A stretch of DNA of 64,000 nt from a virus (IMGVR_UViG_3300029309_000006:31753-95752), one strand, 5' to 3'. Numbered from the stretch's first letter, positions 15,998-26,609 are shown. Notes: generated by a model not told the origin, from the sequence alone. A program made the numbers and translations.

Positions 15998-18219
15998 TGT
16001 ATAAACAAACATTATATAAAATAGTAGAACCTATTAAAGACCATTTAATAAAAAGTTTTAATAAAAACAAAAAATGGGAATATGGATATAATAAAGATTA
16101 TGATATTATAGTTATATCTAAAACTGGTAAAATAGGTGAAATATACGAAATACAAAACCTACGAATAGCTTTACCTTTACAAGAAAAAGTATACAAAAGA
16201 TCTAATAAAAAGCTAGAACAATACTGGGAAGTATTTAAACATAGGCCAGAGTTAAAAAAAATAAAAACTATATTTGACTGGAAAGCATATCCCGACACAT
16301 TTAAAAAAGATTTACACGGTTACATAGATGAAGAATTTAGAAGAAGGGAAGAAGGCTTTTGGTTTTACAACAAAGGTGTTCCTACATATATTACTGGTAC
16401 TCACTACATGTATTTGCAGTGGTCAAAGATTGATGTTGGGCAAGCAGAATTTAGGGAAGCAAACAGATTATTCTTTATATTCTGGGAAGCTTGCAAAGCA
16501 GACGCACGATCATACGGGATGTGTTATCTTAAGAATAGACGTTCAGGATTCTCTTTTATGGCGTCAGGCGAAACTGTTAACATGGCCACAATATCAAGCG
16601 ATGCTAGATTCGGTGTCTTATCAAAGTCAGGGGCTGATGCTAAAAAAATGTTTACAGACAAGATCGTACCAATATCGGTCAACTACCCGTTCTTCTTTAA
16701 ACCAATACAAGACGGGATGGATAGGCCGAAAACAGAACTTGCTTATAGAGTACCGGCGTCGAGATTCACTCGTAAAAAAATGGATAACAACGAGAAGCTT
16801 GAGGAAATTATCGGACTCGACACAACGATCGATTGGAAAAACACAGGAGACAATTCGTATGACGGGGAAAAACTCGCGCTATTGGTTCATGATGAAGCGG
16901 GTAAATGGGAAAAGCCAGAAAATATACTCAACAACTGGAGGGTCACAAAAACAACGTTAAGATTAGGTAGTAGAATTATCGGTAAATGCATGATGGGATC
17001 TACCTCTAATGCTTTAGATAAAGGAGGTAGAAACTATAAAAAAATATATTATGACTCAGATGTTACCAAAAGAAACCGCAATGGACAGACTAGCTCAGGA
17101 TTATATTCTTTGTTCATACCTATGGAATGGAACTACGAAGGATACATTGATGCTTATGGACACCCTGTCTTTGAAACTCCAGAACAAGGAGTTAAAGGAA
17201 TCGATGGTCAAAAGATTGAAATCGGTGTCATTGAGCACTGGGATAATGAAGTAGAAGGCCTTAAGAACGATCCAGACGCACTTAATGAATTATATAGACA
17301 GTTTCCACGTACTGAAAAACACGCGTTCAGAGATGAAACTAAAAAATCTTTGTTTAATTTAACTAAAATTTACGAACAAATTGATTATAACGAAGATTTA
17401 AAAAGACAAGGTGTAATAACTCAAGGTAATTTTCAATGGGAAGATGGGATTAAAGATACAAGCGTTAGATTTTTTCCTAATAAAAACGGAAGGTTTTTAA
17501 TTTCATGGGTACCTGATGTACATCAACAAAATAGATATATTGTAAAAAATGGAAAAAAATACCCGGCTAATGAGCATATGGGTGCGTTTGGTTGTGATAG
17601 TTACGATATATCAGGAACGGTAGACGGTAGAGGATCTAAAGGTTCTCTTCATGGTTTAACAAAATTTACTATGGATAATTGTCCACCTAATTTATTTTTT
17701 TTAGAATATGTTGCTAGGCCTCAAACTGCTGAAACTTTTTTTGAAGATGTTTTAATGGCTTTGTATTTTTATGGCATGCCATTATTAGCAGAAAATAATA
17801 AACCTAGATTATTATATTATTTAAAAAGAAGAGGTTATAGAGGTTACTCTATGAATAGGCCAGATAAAACATTATATAAATTATCTGTTGCTGAAAAAGA
17901 AATAGGTGGAATACCTAATTCAAGCGAAGATATAAAACAAGCGCACGCTGCAGCTATTGAATCTTATATTGAAAGTTTTGTAGGTTACAACAACGAACAA
18001 TATGGAACAATGTATTTTCAAAGAACATTAGAAGATTGGGCTGCTTTCGATATAAACAATAGAACAAAACATGATGCTTCAATAAGTTCAGGTTTAGCTA
18101 TTATGGCTTGTAATAAAAATAAATACAGACCAGTTGCTGAAATTATAAAAGAAAAAGTAAATTTAAATTTTTCTAAATATGATAACAGAGGTTATAAATC
18201 AAAAATAATTAATAAATGA
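15997..18219 (+). CDS. terL: Terminase large subunit (packaging ATPase-nuclease)
   Basis: The 740-residue protein has the order of a large terminase. A Walker A-like loop KNRRSGFSF lies near residue 180 (a deviant Arg/Ser form instead of GKT). A Walker B motif ends in Asp-Glu-Ala near residue 300 (LALLVHDEAG). A C-terminal RNase H-like nuclease starts near FGCDSYDISGT. It powers DNA packaging through the portal and cuts the concatemer. It is long for the family. The ATPase part (about 16.44-17.3 kb) has much higher G+C and C/G-ending codons than the flanks. It overlaps the portal start by ATGA. Confidence 0.9.
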   Translation: MYKQTLYKIVEPIKDHLIKSFNKNKKWEYGYNKDYDIIVISKTGKIGEIYEIQNLRIALPLQEKVYKRSNKKLEQYWEVFKHRPELKKIKTIFDWKAYPDTFKKDLHGYIDEEFRRREEGFWFYNKGVPTYITGTHYMYLQWSKIDVGQAEFREANRLFFIFWEACKADARSYGMCYLKNRRSGFSFMASGETVNMATISSDARFGVLSKSGADAKKMFTDKIVPISVNYPFFFKPIQDGMDRPKTELAYRVPASRFTRKKMDNNEKLEEIIGLDTTIDWKNTGDNSYDGEKLALLVHDEAGKWEKPENILNNWRVTKTTLRLGSRIIGKCMMGSTSNALDKGGRNYKKIYYDSDVTKRNRNGQTSSGLYSLFIPMEWNYEGYIDAYGHPVFETPEQGVKGIDGQKIEIGVIEHWDNEVEGLKNDPDALNELYRQFPRTEKHAFRDETKKSLFNLTKIYEQIDYNEDLKRQGVITQGNFQWEDGIKDTSVRFFPNKNGRFLISWVPDVHQQNRYIVKNGKKYPANEHMGAFGCDSYDISGTVDGRGSKGSLHGLTKFTMDNCPPNLFFLEYVARPQTAETFFEDVLMALYFYGMPLLAENNKPRLLYYLKRRGYRGYSMNRPDKTLYKLSVAEKEIGGIPNSSEDIKQAHAAAIESYIESFVGYNNEQYGTMYFQRTLEDWAAFDINNRTKHDASISSGLAIMACNKNKYRPVAEIIKEKVNLNFSKYDNRGYKSKIINK

Positions 18220-20597
18220 TTGAAACAAGTACTTATAGTTCGTTTCCAAGTCAGGTGGTACCTCTCGCGGAAAAGCTTAGTTTAGAGTATGGGCTTAAAG
18301 TTGGACAAGCCATTGAATATGAATGGTTTAGAGGCGGTAAAGTTAATATGGGTAAATGGCAAACTGGCTATCAAAACTTTAATAGACTAAGACTATATGC
18401 TAGAGGAGAACAATCTGTACAAAAATATAAAGATGAATTATCAATAAATGGTGATTTATCTTATTTAAATTTAGACTGGAAACCTGTACCTATTATACCA
18501 AAATTTGTTGACATAGTAGTAAACGGTATATCTTCAAAAGATTATGAAATAAAAGCTTTTGCTCAAGATCCTTTTTCTACTAAACAAAGAACTAATTATG
18601 CAAACTCTTTGATGAGAGATATGATGAGTAAACCTTTGTTAGATAACATACAACAAAATTTAGGAGTAAATATATATAGCTCTCTAGATCCAGATAATTT
18701 ACCACAAAGTAAAGAAGAGCTTGAAGTACATATGCAGCTTAATTATAAACAGTCTATAGAAATAGCTGAAGAAGAAGTAATTAACAATGTTTTAGATTTT
18801 AATAAGTATAATTTAACTAACAAGAGAGTTGTTGAAGATATAGTTACTATAGGTATTGGAGCAGTAAAAACAAGTTTTAATAAATCAGAAGGAGTTGTAA
18901 TTGATTATGTAAACCCAGCAAATTTAGTTTGGTCTTATACAAATGATCCTAATTTTCAAGATATATATTATGTAGGTGAAATAAAATCTATAACAATAGC
19001 TGAGCTTAAAAAAGAGTTTCCTAATCTTACTAACGAAGAACTTAAAATGATACAAAAATATCCTGGTAGAGAAGGATATTTAAGAGGGCCTTATAATAAA
19101 GACTTAGTTCAAGTTTTGTATTTTGAATATAAAACATATATAGATCAAGTATTTAAAATAAAACAAACAGAACAAGGTTTAGAAAAAGCATTAGAAAAGC
19201 CTGACTTTTTTAATCCCCCACCTAGCGATAATTTCGACAGAGTATCAAGATCTATAGAAGTTTTATTTAGTGGTGCTAAAGTTTTAGGAGTACAACAAAT
19301 GTTAAGATGGGAAATGTGTAAAAACATGACTAGACCTAAAAGTGATTTAACAAAGGTTAACATGAATTACAACATGGTAGCTCCTCATATGTATCAAGGT
19401 AGAATTGATTCACTTGTAAACCGTATAACTGGTTTTGCTGACATGATACAATTAACTTCATTAAAATTACAACAAGTAATTGCTAGGATGGTGCCAGATG
19501 GTGTTTTTGTAGATGTAGATGGTTTAGCTGAAGTTGATTTAGGTAATGGAACTAACTACAACCCGCAAGAAGCATTAAACATGTATTTTCAAACGGGTAG
19601 TATAGTTGGTAGATCTTTAACTCAAGATGGTGATCCTAATAGAGGTAAAGTTCCTATTCAAGAACTACAAACTTCTAGTGCTAACGGTAAAATAGGTTCT
19701 TTAATAAATACTTATCAGTATTATTTACAAATGATTAGAGATGTAACCGGGTTAAATGAAGCAAGAGATGGTAGTTTACCAGATAAAAATGCTTTAGTTG
19801 GTTTACAAAAAATGGCTGCAAACGCGTCAAACACGGCAACTAAACATATACTAAACGGAGCTTTATATTTAACACTAAGAACTTGTGAAAATATTTCATT
19901 AAGAATATCTGATATGTTAGACTTTGCTTTAACAAATGATTCACTAAAAGCTAGTATAGGTAAATTTAATGTAGCTACTCTTAATGAAATGGATGATTTA
20001 CATTTGTATGATTTTGGTGTTTTTTTAGAATTAGAACCTGAAGAAGAAGAAAAAGCAATGCTTGAGCAAAATATTCAAATGGCTCTTCAGCAAAATCAAA
20101 TATTTCTTGAAGACGCTATTGACATTAGAGAAATTAAAAACTTACAATTAGCAAATCAAGTATTAAAATATAAACGAGTTAAAAAACAAAAAGCAGATCA
20201 AGAAGCACAAATGGCCAATATACAGGCTCAAACAGAATCTAATAGTAGATCTGCGGAAAATGCAGCTATGGCTGATGTGCAAAAAGCTCAGGCATTATCT
20301 GAAACAGAAGTTCAAATAGAAAAAGCTAAATCAGATTTTGAAATACAAAGAATGCAAACAGAAGCTCAAATACAAAAAGAAATAATGGCTAAAAAATTTG
20401 AGTATGATATGAAGCTTAAAGATGCAGAATTAAAATCTCAAACAACAAAAGAAAAACAAATAGAAGATCGTAAAGACGAAAGAACTAGAATACAAGCTAG
20501 TCAACAGTCTCAATTAATAAATCAAAGACAAAATGATTTACTACCAACTGATTTTGAAATGCAATCAGTTAATAAAGAAATAGAAGAAATTTCTTAA
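18216..20597 (+). CDS. Portal protein
   Basis: The 793-residue protein directly follows TerL with an ATGA overlap. The mid-region (FVDIVVNGISSKDYEI, EVINNVLDFNKYNL, INPAN-like VDYVNPANLVW) and the helical middle match large podovirus-type portal proteins. The last ~150 residues form a long Gln/Ala/Lys coiled coil rich in MQTEAQIQKEIM-like heptads. It would form the dodecameric DNA channel at one capsid vertex. Identification rests on order, size and general pattern. Confidence 0.8.
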   Translation: MIETSTYSSFPSQVVPLAEKLSLEYGLKVGQAIEYEWFRGGKVNMGKWQTGYQNFNRLRLYARGEQSVQKYKDELSINGDLSYLNLDWKPVPIIPKFVDIVVNGISSKDYEIKAFAQDPFSTKQRTNYANSLMRDMMSKPLLDNIQQNLGVNIYSSLDPDNLPQSKEELEVHMQLNYKQSIEIAEEEVINNVLDFNKYNLTNKRVVEDIVTIGIGAVKTSFNKSEGVVIDYVNPANLVWSYTNDPNFQDIYYVGEIKSITIAELKKEFPNLTNEELKMIQKYPGREGYLRGPYNKDLVQVLYFEYKTYIDQVFKIKQTEQGLEKALEKPDFFNPPPSDNFDRVSRSIEVLFSGAKVLGVQQMLRWEMCKNMTRPKSDLTKVNMNYNMVAPHMYQGRIDSLVNRITGFADMIQLTSLKLQQVIARMVPDGVFVDVDGLAEVDLGNGTNYNPQEALNMYFQTGSIVGRSLTQDGDPNRGKVPIQELQTSSANGKIGSLINTYQYYLQMIRDVTGLNEARDGSLPDKNALVGLQKMAANASNTATKHILNGALYLTLRTCENISLRISDMLDFALTNDSLKASIGKFNVATLNEMDDLHLYDFGVFLELEPEEEEKAMLEQNIQMALQQNQIFLEDAIDIREIKNLQLANQVLKYKRVKKQKADQEAQMANIQAQTESNSRSAENAAMADVQKAQALSETEVQIEKAKSDFEIQRMQTEAQIQKEIMAKKFEYDMKLKDAELKSQTTKEKQIEDRKDERTRIQASQQSQLINQRQNDLLPTDFEMQSVNKEIEEIS

Positions 20598-20622
20598 TTA
20601 TTAATTTTTATTATATTATATT

Positions 20623-21822
20623 ATGTCAGAAATACAAGAAAAAGCTGGAAAGCTTAAGGTTAAAAAACCTAAAAAACTAGTTAAAACAGATGAGCCTATA
20701 AAAGTAGATTTATCTAAAAAAGTTGAAACAACAGAAGAATTAAAAGAACAAACAGATGCCGTTCAAACACAAAAGACAGATGATAGCGATGCTATTGTCA
20801 AGAAGCCCGAAGACAGTAGCGACAGCAAAGAAGTGGCTGAAGAAGTACGGCCCGCCGAAGAAGAAGTAAAACCTATTATTGAAGAAATAGTTGAAGAAAA
20901 AGAAAAAGAAGAAGAAATAATAGAAATAGGCGAAAAAATGGAAACACAAGATAAACCAGAAGCGGTTATATCTCAAGATGTTCCAAAAGAAAATATAACT
21001 ACGTTGCCAGAAAACATTGTTAAAGTTGTAGACTTTATGAATGAAACTGGAGGCACATTAGAAGATTATGTAAGATTAAATCATGATTATTCTAACGTAG
21101 ACAATGATACTTTATTAAGAGAGTATTATAAACAAACGAAATCACATTTAAATCAAGAAGAAATTAATTTCTTAATAGAAGATAATTTTGGATGGGATGA
21201 AGATGTAGATGAACCGCGAGCAGTGCGTAAAGCAAAGCTTGCGTATAAAGAAGAAGTTGCAAAAGCTAAACAGCATTTAGAAGGTTTAAAGAGTAAGTAT
21301 TATCAGGAAATCAAGTTGAAGCCCGGTGTTACTCAAGAACAACAAAAAGCTGTAGACTTTTTCAACCGCTACAACGAAGAACAACAAGTAGCTAAACAAC
21401 AACATAAAACATTTATAGACAACACTAAAAGTTATTTTGGTCCCGAGTTCAAAGGTTTTGATTTTTCGGTTGGAGAAAAAAAGTTTAGATATGGAATTAA
21501 AAATGTAAACGATGTTGCTGATAGTCAGTCAAATATTTCTAACACCATTAAGAAGTTCTTAGATAACGAAGGAAATGTTAAAGACGTTAAAGGTTATCAT
21601 AAAGCTATGTATGCCGCTAATAATGCTGACACAATAGCGCAACACTTTTATGAGCAAGGTAAAGCTGATGCTGTAAAAGATATTGCTGCTAAATCTAAAA
21701 ACGTTAGTACAGATTCAAGAGCAACTGCTCCAGAAGATGTATTTGTTGGAGGTTTAAAAGTCAGAGCTGTAAGTGGTATGGATTCTTCAAAATTAAAAAT
21801 CAAAACACGTAAATTTAACTAA
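20623..21822 (+). CDS. Capsid scaffolding/assembly protein
   Basis: The 399-residue protein between portal and major capsid protein has a long acidic, disordered Glu/Lys/Val N-terminal third and a helical C-terminal part ending in a basic segment (KLKIKTRKFN). This is the typical composition and position of a scaffold that shapes the procapsid. No protease motif is seen. Confidence 0.75.
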   Translation: MSEIQEKAGKLKVKKPKKLVKTDEPIKVDLSKKVETTEELKEQTDAVQTQKTDDSDAIVKKPEDSSDSKEVAEEVRPAEEEVKPIIEEIVEEKEKEEEIIEIGEKMETQDKPEAVISQDVPKENITTLPENIVKVVDFMNETGGTLEDYVRLNHDYSNVDNDTLLREYYKQTKSHLNQEEINFLIEDNFGWDEDVDEPRAVRKAKLAYKEEVAKAKQHLEGLKSKYYQEIKLKPGVTQEQQKAVDFFNRYNEEQQVAKQQHKTFIDNTKSYFGPEFKGFDFSVGEKKFRYGIKNVNDVADSQSNISNTIKKFLDNEGNVKDVKGYHKAMYAANNADTIAQHFYEQGKADAVKDIAAKSKNVSTDSRATAPEDVFVGGLKVRAVSGMDSSKLKIKTRKFN

Positions 21823-21838
21823 AAATTTTTAAATTATT

Positions 21839-23293
21839 ATGGGATCAATTAATCCAGTTTTCGGGGCGATCGTACCGTCTCCAAAACAACAAACTTTGCA
21901 AAATAATTATTTGGCTTTCAATGGTGGAGCAAATGATTTCGCTCAACAATATCTTCCTGAGATATATGAGCAAGAAGTTGAAAGATATGGTAATAGAACC
22001 TTATCTGGATTCTTAAGAATGGTTGGCGCTGAAATGCCAATGACATCTGACCAAGTAATTTGGTCTGAACAAAACAGATTACACATATCTTATGATGGTG
22101 TAAACTTAGTCGGCCCAGGTGCTGCTACTGACATTTTCAACGTACCAACAAACGCTGGAACTATACAAAATGCTGTTGCACCTAACGATACTATAGTTGT
22201 TATGAACCCTACTACAGGAGTAACAATTAAAGGTATTGTTGGAGCAGTTGCTGCTGGAGCTGGTAATACTACTAACCTAACTTGTTATCCTTTTTCACAA
22301 AATGACTGGGATGCTTTAGGTATTAATAATAGTGGATTAAAGCTATTTGTTTATGGTTCTTTATTTGCTAAAGGAACTGGAAGTGGAAGTTTTTCTATTG
22401 AGCCACAATTTACTCAATTTTCAAACCAGCCAATCATCATCAAAGATAGATATGCTATCAATGGATCTGATATGGCACAAATTGGTTGGGTAGAAGTTGC
22501 TACAGAAGACGGAACATCTGGTTACTTATGGTATTTAAAATCTGAGTCTGAAACAAGATTAAGATTTGATGACTATTTAGAAATGGCAATGATTGAATCA
22601 GAAAAAGCTGCTGCTGCTGCAGGTAAAAACTTTGCTGCTCAAGCTGCAAACGTTCCAGGCTTCTCTGCTTCTATTAATGCACATGGTTCTGAAGGTTTAT
22701 TTGCTGCTATTGAAGCAAGAGGTAACGTATTTAGCGGATTCGCTGGAGCAACAGGTATCTCTGACTTTGACTCAGTACTTAAAAACCTTGACACACAAGG
22801 AGCTATTGAAGAAAACATGTTATTCTTGAATAGAGATATGGATTTAGAATTTGATGACATGCTAGCACAAATTTCATCTGGATTATCAGGTGGAGTTGCT
22901 TATGGTTTGTTTGAAAACTCTGAAGATATGGCTTTAAATTTAGGTTTCTCTGGATTTAGAAGAGGTTCTTATGACTTCTATAAAACTAGCTGGAAATACT
23001 TAAATGATGCTTCAACAAGAGGTGCTGTTGCTGTAAATAACATCGACGGTGTCTTAATACCTGCTGGAACTTCAACTGTTTATGACCAAATTTTAGGTAC
23101 AAACATTAGAAGACCTTTCTTGCACGTAAGATATAGAGCTTCACAATCTGACGATAGAAGATATAAAAACTGGGTTACTGGTACTGCTGGTGGCGCGTTT
23201 ACATCTGAAATCGATGAGATGGTTGTTAACTTCTTATCTGAAAGATGTCTTGTTGTACAAGCTGCGAATAATTTCGTATTATTCAAAAACTAA
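21839..23293 (+). CDS. Major capsid protein
   Basis: The 484-residue protein begins GSINPVFGAIVPSPKQQ and contains VERYGNRTLSGFLRMVGAEMPMTSDQV, the opening of a large marine-phage capsid family with a presumed HK97-like fold. Position after the scaffold and before a strong terminator supports the role. Codon use is richer in C-ending codons than in neighbours, as expected for a very highly expressed gene. The preceding leader (AAATTTTTAAATTATT) has no Shine-Dalgarno sequence. Confidence 0.85.
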   Translation: MGSINPVFGAIVPSPKQQTLQNNYLAFNGGANDFAQQYLPEIYEQEVERYGNRTLSGFLRMVGAEMPMTSDQVIWSEQNRLHISYDGVNLVGPGAATDIFNVPTNAGTIQNAVAPNDTIVVMNPTTGVTIKGIVGAVAAGAGNTTNLTCYPFSQNDWDALGINNSGLKLFVYGSLFAKGTGSGSFSIEPQFTQFSNQPIIIKDRYAINGSDMAQIGWVEVATEDGTSGYLWYLKSESETRLRFDDYLEMAMIESEKAAAAAGKNFAAQAANVPGFSASINAHGSEGLFAAIEARGNVFSGFAGATGISDFDSVLKNLDTQGAIEENMLFLNRDMDLEFDDMLAQISSGLSGGVAYGLFENSEDMALNLGFSGFRRGSYDFYKTSWKYLNDASTRGAVAVNNIDGVLIPAGTSTVYDQILGTNIRRPFLHVRYRASQSDDRRYKNWVTGTAGGAFTSEIDEMVVNFLSERCLVVQAANNFVLFKN

Positions 23294-23304
23294 GATTACT
23301 TATT

Positions 23305-23347
23305 AAAAGCACAGGGGCCTTCGGGTCCCTAGGCTTTTATTTTTTAT
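23305..23347 (+). terminator. Rho-independent terminator with UUCG tetraloop after the capsid gene
   Basis: Outer stem AAAAGC (23305-23310) pairs with GCTTTT (23333-23338). Inner stem AGGGGCC (23313-23319) pairs with GGTCCCT (23324-23330), closed by a cTTCGg tetraloop, the most stable RNA loop. A T-rich run follows to 23347. It lies 12 bases after the capsid stop in an otherwise continuous operon, so it probably sets high capsid output relative to downstream genes and protects the mRNA 3' end. Confidence 0.9.
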
Positions 23348-23363
23348 TAAATTATATTATATC

Positions 23364-24137
23364 ATGGCAAAATTAAAAACAAAAGAAGCTCCAGCTAAAA
23401 CAGGCTGGGAAATCAAGGATAGAACTTATTTTTTATTACATAATGAGTCTCCTTTAACATACAGACTATCATCAAGACATTCAACAAGGTATCCTTTACT
23501 ATGGTTTGATGAAGTAAAAAATGAACAAAGAGAATTAAGATATGCAACTAATCAAAACTCACCATTTGTAGATGAACAAAAAGGTGAGGCTACAATGGGG
23601 CATATAGTCTTTGAAAACGGGGTTTTAAACGTACCCAAAGAACAACAAAACTTACAAAAGCTTTTATCATTATATCACCCAAGAAAAGAAGCTACATATA
23701 CAGAGTTTGAACCTACAGTTCAAGCAGAAACTGAAGTTGATAAATTAGAAGCTGAAATAAACGCTTTAATGGTAGCTAAAGAAATAGATATAGATCATGC
23801 TGAAGCTATATTACGAGTTGAAAAAGGATCATCTGTTTCTTCTATGACTTCAAAAGAAATAAAAAGAGATTTACTTTTGATGGCTAAGAAAAACCCATCA
23901 AGCTTTATGTCTATTGTAAATGATGAAAATGTAGGTTTAAGAAATACTGCTATCAGAGCAACTGAACAAAACATAATTAAGCTTTCTCAAGATCAAAGAA
24001 GTTTCCATTGGGGATCAAATGATAGAAAACTTATGACTGTTCCTTTTGATGAAAATCCATATTCAGCTTTAGCTGCTTGGTTTAAAACCGATGAAGGTGT
24101 TCAAGTTTTTAAAACGATAGAGAAAAAGTTACAATAA
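23364..24137 (+). CDS. Putative virion protein after the capsid gene
   Basis: The 257-residue soluble protein opens KLKTKEAPAKTGWEIKDRTYFLL and has a helical centre with KEIDIDHAEAILRVE. It sits between two hairpins and behaves as its own transcription segment. Proteins of this position in related phages are unassigned structural or head-completion proteins. No enzymatic motif is seen. Confidence 0.5.
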   Translation: MAKLKTKEAPAKTGWEIKDRTYFLLHNESPLTYRLSSRHSTRYPLLWFDEVKNEQRELRYATNQNSPFVDEQKGEATMGHIVFENGVLNVPKEQQNLQKLLSLYHPRKEATYTEFEPTVQAETEVDKLEAEINALMVAKEIDIDHAEAILRVEKGSSVSSMTSKEIKRDLLLMAKKNPSSFMSIVNDENVGLRNTAIRATEQNIIKLSQDQRSFHWGSNDRKLMTVPFDENPYSALAAWFKTDEGVQVFKTIEKKLQ

Positions 24138-24153
24138 CGTGTAACTATAATTA

Positions 24154-24186
24154 TAGTGAAGGGTCACTACGTGGCCCTAATCACTA
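24154..24186. other. Imperfect hairpin between structural genes
   Basis: TAGTGA (24154-24159) pairs with TCACTA (24181-24186), with an inner AGGG...CCCT helix broken by one or two bases. There is no long T run after it on the plus strand, so it may be a processing or attenuation site rather than a full terminator. Confidence 0.55.
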
Positions 24187-24203
24187 CAACTTAAAATATT
24201 AAA

Positions 24204-25178
24204 ATGGCAATAAACGTAAACACTGTATATCAAACCGTTTTATTAATACTAAACAAAGAACAAAGAGGTTATATGACGCCTTTAGAGTTTAATAAAATAG
24301 GTGGACAATCTCAATTAGAAATATTTGAAACATATTTCGATACTTTAAACCAACAGTTACGTGTGCCTCAACCTAGCGCTGATTACGCTGATAGAGTTAT
24401 AAATCTTGACGAAAAAATATCTATATTTAAAGATCACGGAAACGCTACATCAATATCTTCAAGTAACGTTTTTAACTTACCCGAACAATTAGGACATAAC
24501 AGCGGTAAAGCTTCTGTTATAGGGATGGTAACTGCTCCAACTGCTACAGCTGGCGGCACAACTCAATATGCTATTGGAAATAATGCTAATGGTATAACTG
24601 TTACTTCTGCTCAAATTCAAGATGGTGTTGTTGAAGTGTTTGGTGATGGTAGACTTATAAGCCCATCAGAATATAATATAAGTGGTTTAAATATAAATTT
24701 TCATTCACAACCTATAACTGGTTTAACATTATTAGTAAATTATTATCCTAAACAATTTTACAGATTAGGACAGGTTTTATTTCAAGTAGGTGCTTTACCT
24801 ACAGAAGAGCTACAAAGAGTTGATAGAGGCGAGCTATATCACTTATTAAGCTCTAATTTAACTAAACCTACAACTACTAATCCAATTTACACTTACGAAA
24901 ACAACCAAATAACAGTTTATCCAGCTAGTATTACTAATGGATTATCTGTAAGCTATATAAGAAAACCTATACCTCCAGTATGGAATTACAGCTCTGGATC
25001 TAACAATTCATATGTTTTCAACGCAAGCACTTCTTTTAATTTTGAATTACACCCAGCAGAACAAACAGAGTTAATATTAAAAATATTATTATATGCTGGA
25101 GTTGTTGTAAAAAATCCTGAAATAATTCAAGTTGCTGCATCACAGATACAACAAGAAAATATAAATCAAAAAAGTTAA
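24204..25178 (+). CDS. Putative head-tail connector/neck protein
   Basis: The 324-residue protein begins AINVNTVYQTVLLILNKEQRGYMTPLEF and has a beta-rich middle and a helical end (ELILKILLYAGVVVKNPEIIQ). It lies between the head genes and the large tail proteins. The role is inferred from gene order only. Confidence 0.5.
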   Translation: MAINVNTVYQTVLLILNKEQRGYMTPLEFNKIGGQSQLEIFETYFDTLNQQLRVPQPSADYADRVINLDEKISIFKDHGNATSISSSNVFNLPEQLGHNSGKASVIGMVTAPTATAGGTTQYAIGNNANGITVTSAQIQDGVVEVFGDGRLISPSEYNISGLNINFHSQPITGLTLLVNYYPKQFYRLGQVLFQVGALPTEELQRVDRGELYHLLSSNLTKPTTTNPIYTYENNQITVYPASITNGLSVSYIRKPIPPVWNYSSGSNNSYVFNASTSFNFELHPAEQTELILKILLYAGVVVKNPEIIQVAASQIQQENINQKS

Positions 25179-25184
25179 TAAACT

Positions 25185-26609
25185 ATGCCTATACCTAATG
25201 GTGGTTTAATCACCGAAACTAATAGACAGTATTACGCTGGTGCTCAGCAGTTTACAATAACATCAACAGGTGTTGGACAGACTTTTACTAGTACATTTGA
25301 TACAAGTTTAGTTTTTGGTAATTCTGATCCTGCTACTAATGATTATAATTTAAACAATTTTAAAATATTTACTAGTCCTGACGCTAATAATTGGACAGAG
25401 TTAAACCCAACTTCTGCTATAGCTTCTACAACTGGTACAAATACAGCTGCACCTGTTAACGTAGGTAATCCAACAAGTATTCCTTTAACTGTTACTAATG
25501 CAAACATTTTAAAAGACATGGTTGTTGTAGATGCTAACACAGGTGTATTATACGGAACAGTATTAGTAGATCTTCCTGTTGGAAACACTAACGTAAGCTG
25601 TAGTATAACAACTCAAATACCACCTTCTACATCATTAAGGTTTCAATTTGCAAGCCCTTGGACAGAAGCAAATAATATAGTAACTGTTAATGCAAAATTA
25701 ACATCTGGTAATTATTTAAAAATACAATTAAACGAAGATACTGTTTGGGATTCACATGGTAGTTATGAGTATGTTAAAATTGAAGATATAGTTAATAACT
25801 TTTTAATAGCTTATGTTGGCCAAGGTAAACTTATTCCAAGTGTAAATAGAAATGATGTTATATTTCACGTTAAAAGAGGTTTACAAGAGTTTAGTTATGA
25901 TACTTTAAAAAGTGTTAGATCACAAGAATTAACAGTTCCGCCTAATTTATCTATAATAATGCCACAAGACTACGTTAACTACGTTAGACTTTCGTTTATA
26001 GATACTCAAGGAGTACAACACACGATTTACCCTGCAAATAAGTTAACATTAAGACCTTATGCAACCCCGCTGCAAGACAGCGAAGGTGTTCCAACACAAG
26101 ACAGTGTTAACACTAATTTACAAGGCACTTCAAGAACAACTAAAGCTTGGGACGAAAATAATCCTAAAAATATTAGTGGCGCTTATATAAATGATTACGA
26201 AATAGCAGATGTATATTGGAAAACTTATTATGATGGTGCTTTAGGTCAAAGATATGGTTTAAACCCTGAAACAAGCCAAAGAAACGGTTGGTTTATAATA
26301 GATGATAGAAAAGGTGTTTTTGCTTTTTCAAATGATTTAAAAGAAAAACTAATAATATTAGAATATATATCAGACGGTAATGCTTATGGTTTAGATCAAA
26401 GAATACCAAAAATGGCTGAAGAAGCTTTATATGCACATGTTTTATATTCTATATTGTCAACAAGCGTTGGTGTACAAGAATATATAGTTCAAAGGTTTAA
26501 AAAAGAAAAAAGTGCTAAATTAAGAAATGCTAAAATTAGATTATCAAACATTAAACTTGACCAAATAGTTCAGGTTATGAGAAATAAATCTAAATGGATT
26601 AAATATTAA
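25185..26609 (+). CDS. Putative tail/neck structural protein
   Basis: The 474-residue protein has a beta-rich N-terminal half (TFTSTFDTSLVFGNSD) and a C-terminal half with helices, including MAEEALYAHVLYSILST and a basic tail KLRNAKIRLSNIKLDQIV. It could be a tubular or adaptor protein of a short tail. There is no clear family match from sequence alone. Confidence 0.5.
   Translation: MPIPNGGLITETNRQYYAGAQQFTITSTGVGQTFTSTFDTSLVFGNSDPATNDYNLNNFKIFTSPDANNWTELNPTSAIASTTGTNTAAPVNVGNPTSIPLTVTNANILKDMVVVDANTGVLYGTVLVDLPVGNTNVSCSITTQIPPSTSLRFQFASPWTEANNIVTVNAKLTSGNYLKIQLNEDTVWDSHGSYEYVKIEDIVNNFLIAYVGQGKLIPSVNRNDVIFHVKRGLQEFSYDTLKSVRSQELTVPPNLSIIMPQDYVNYVRLSFIDTQGVQHTIYPANKLTLRPYATPLQDSEGVPTQDSVNTNLQGTSRTTKAWDENNPKNISGAYINDYEIADVYWKTYYDGALGQRYGLNPETSQRNGWFIIDDRKGVFAFSNDLKEKLIILEYISDGNAYGLDQRIPKMAEEALYAHVLYSILSTSVGVQEYIVQRFKKEKSAKLRNAKIRLSNIKLDQIVQVMRNKSKWIKY

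Noticed and set aside
16328-16960. 210-codon open frame in the +2 frame inside terL
   Set aside because: It lies wholly within the terminase ATPase domain; the higher local G+C removes stop codons and produces a long shadow frame. The protein has no family resemblance.
20740-20976. 78-codon Phe/Tyr-rich frame antisense to the scaffold gene
   Set aside because: It is the reverse of a Glu/Lys-rich coding stretch and has low complexity; no real protein features.
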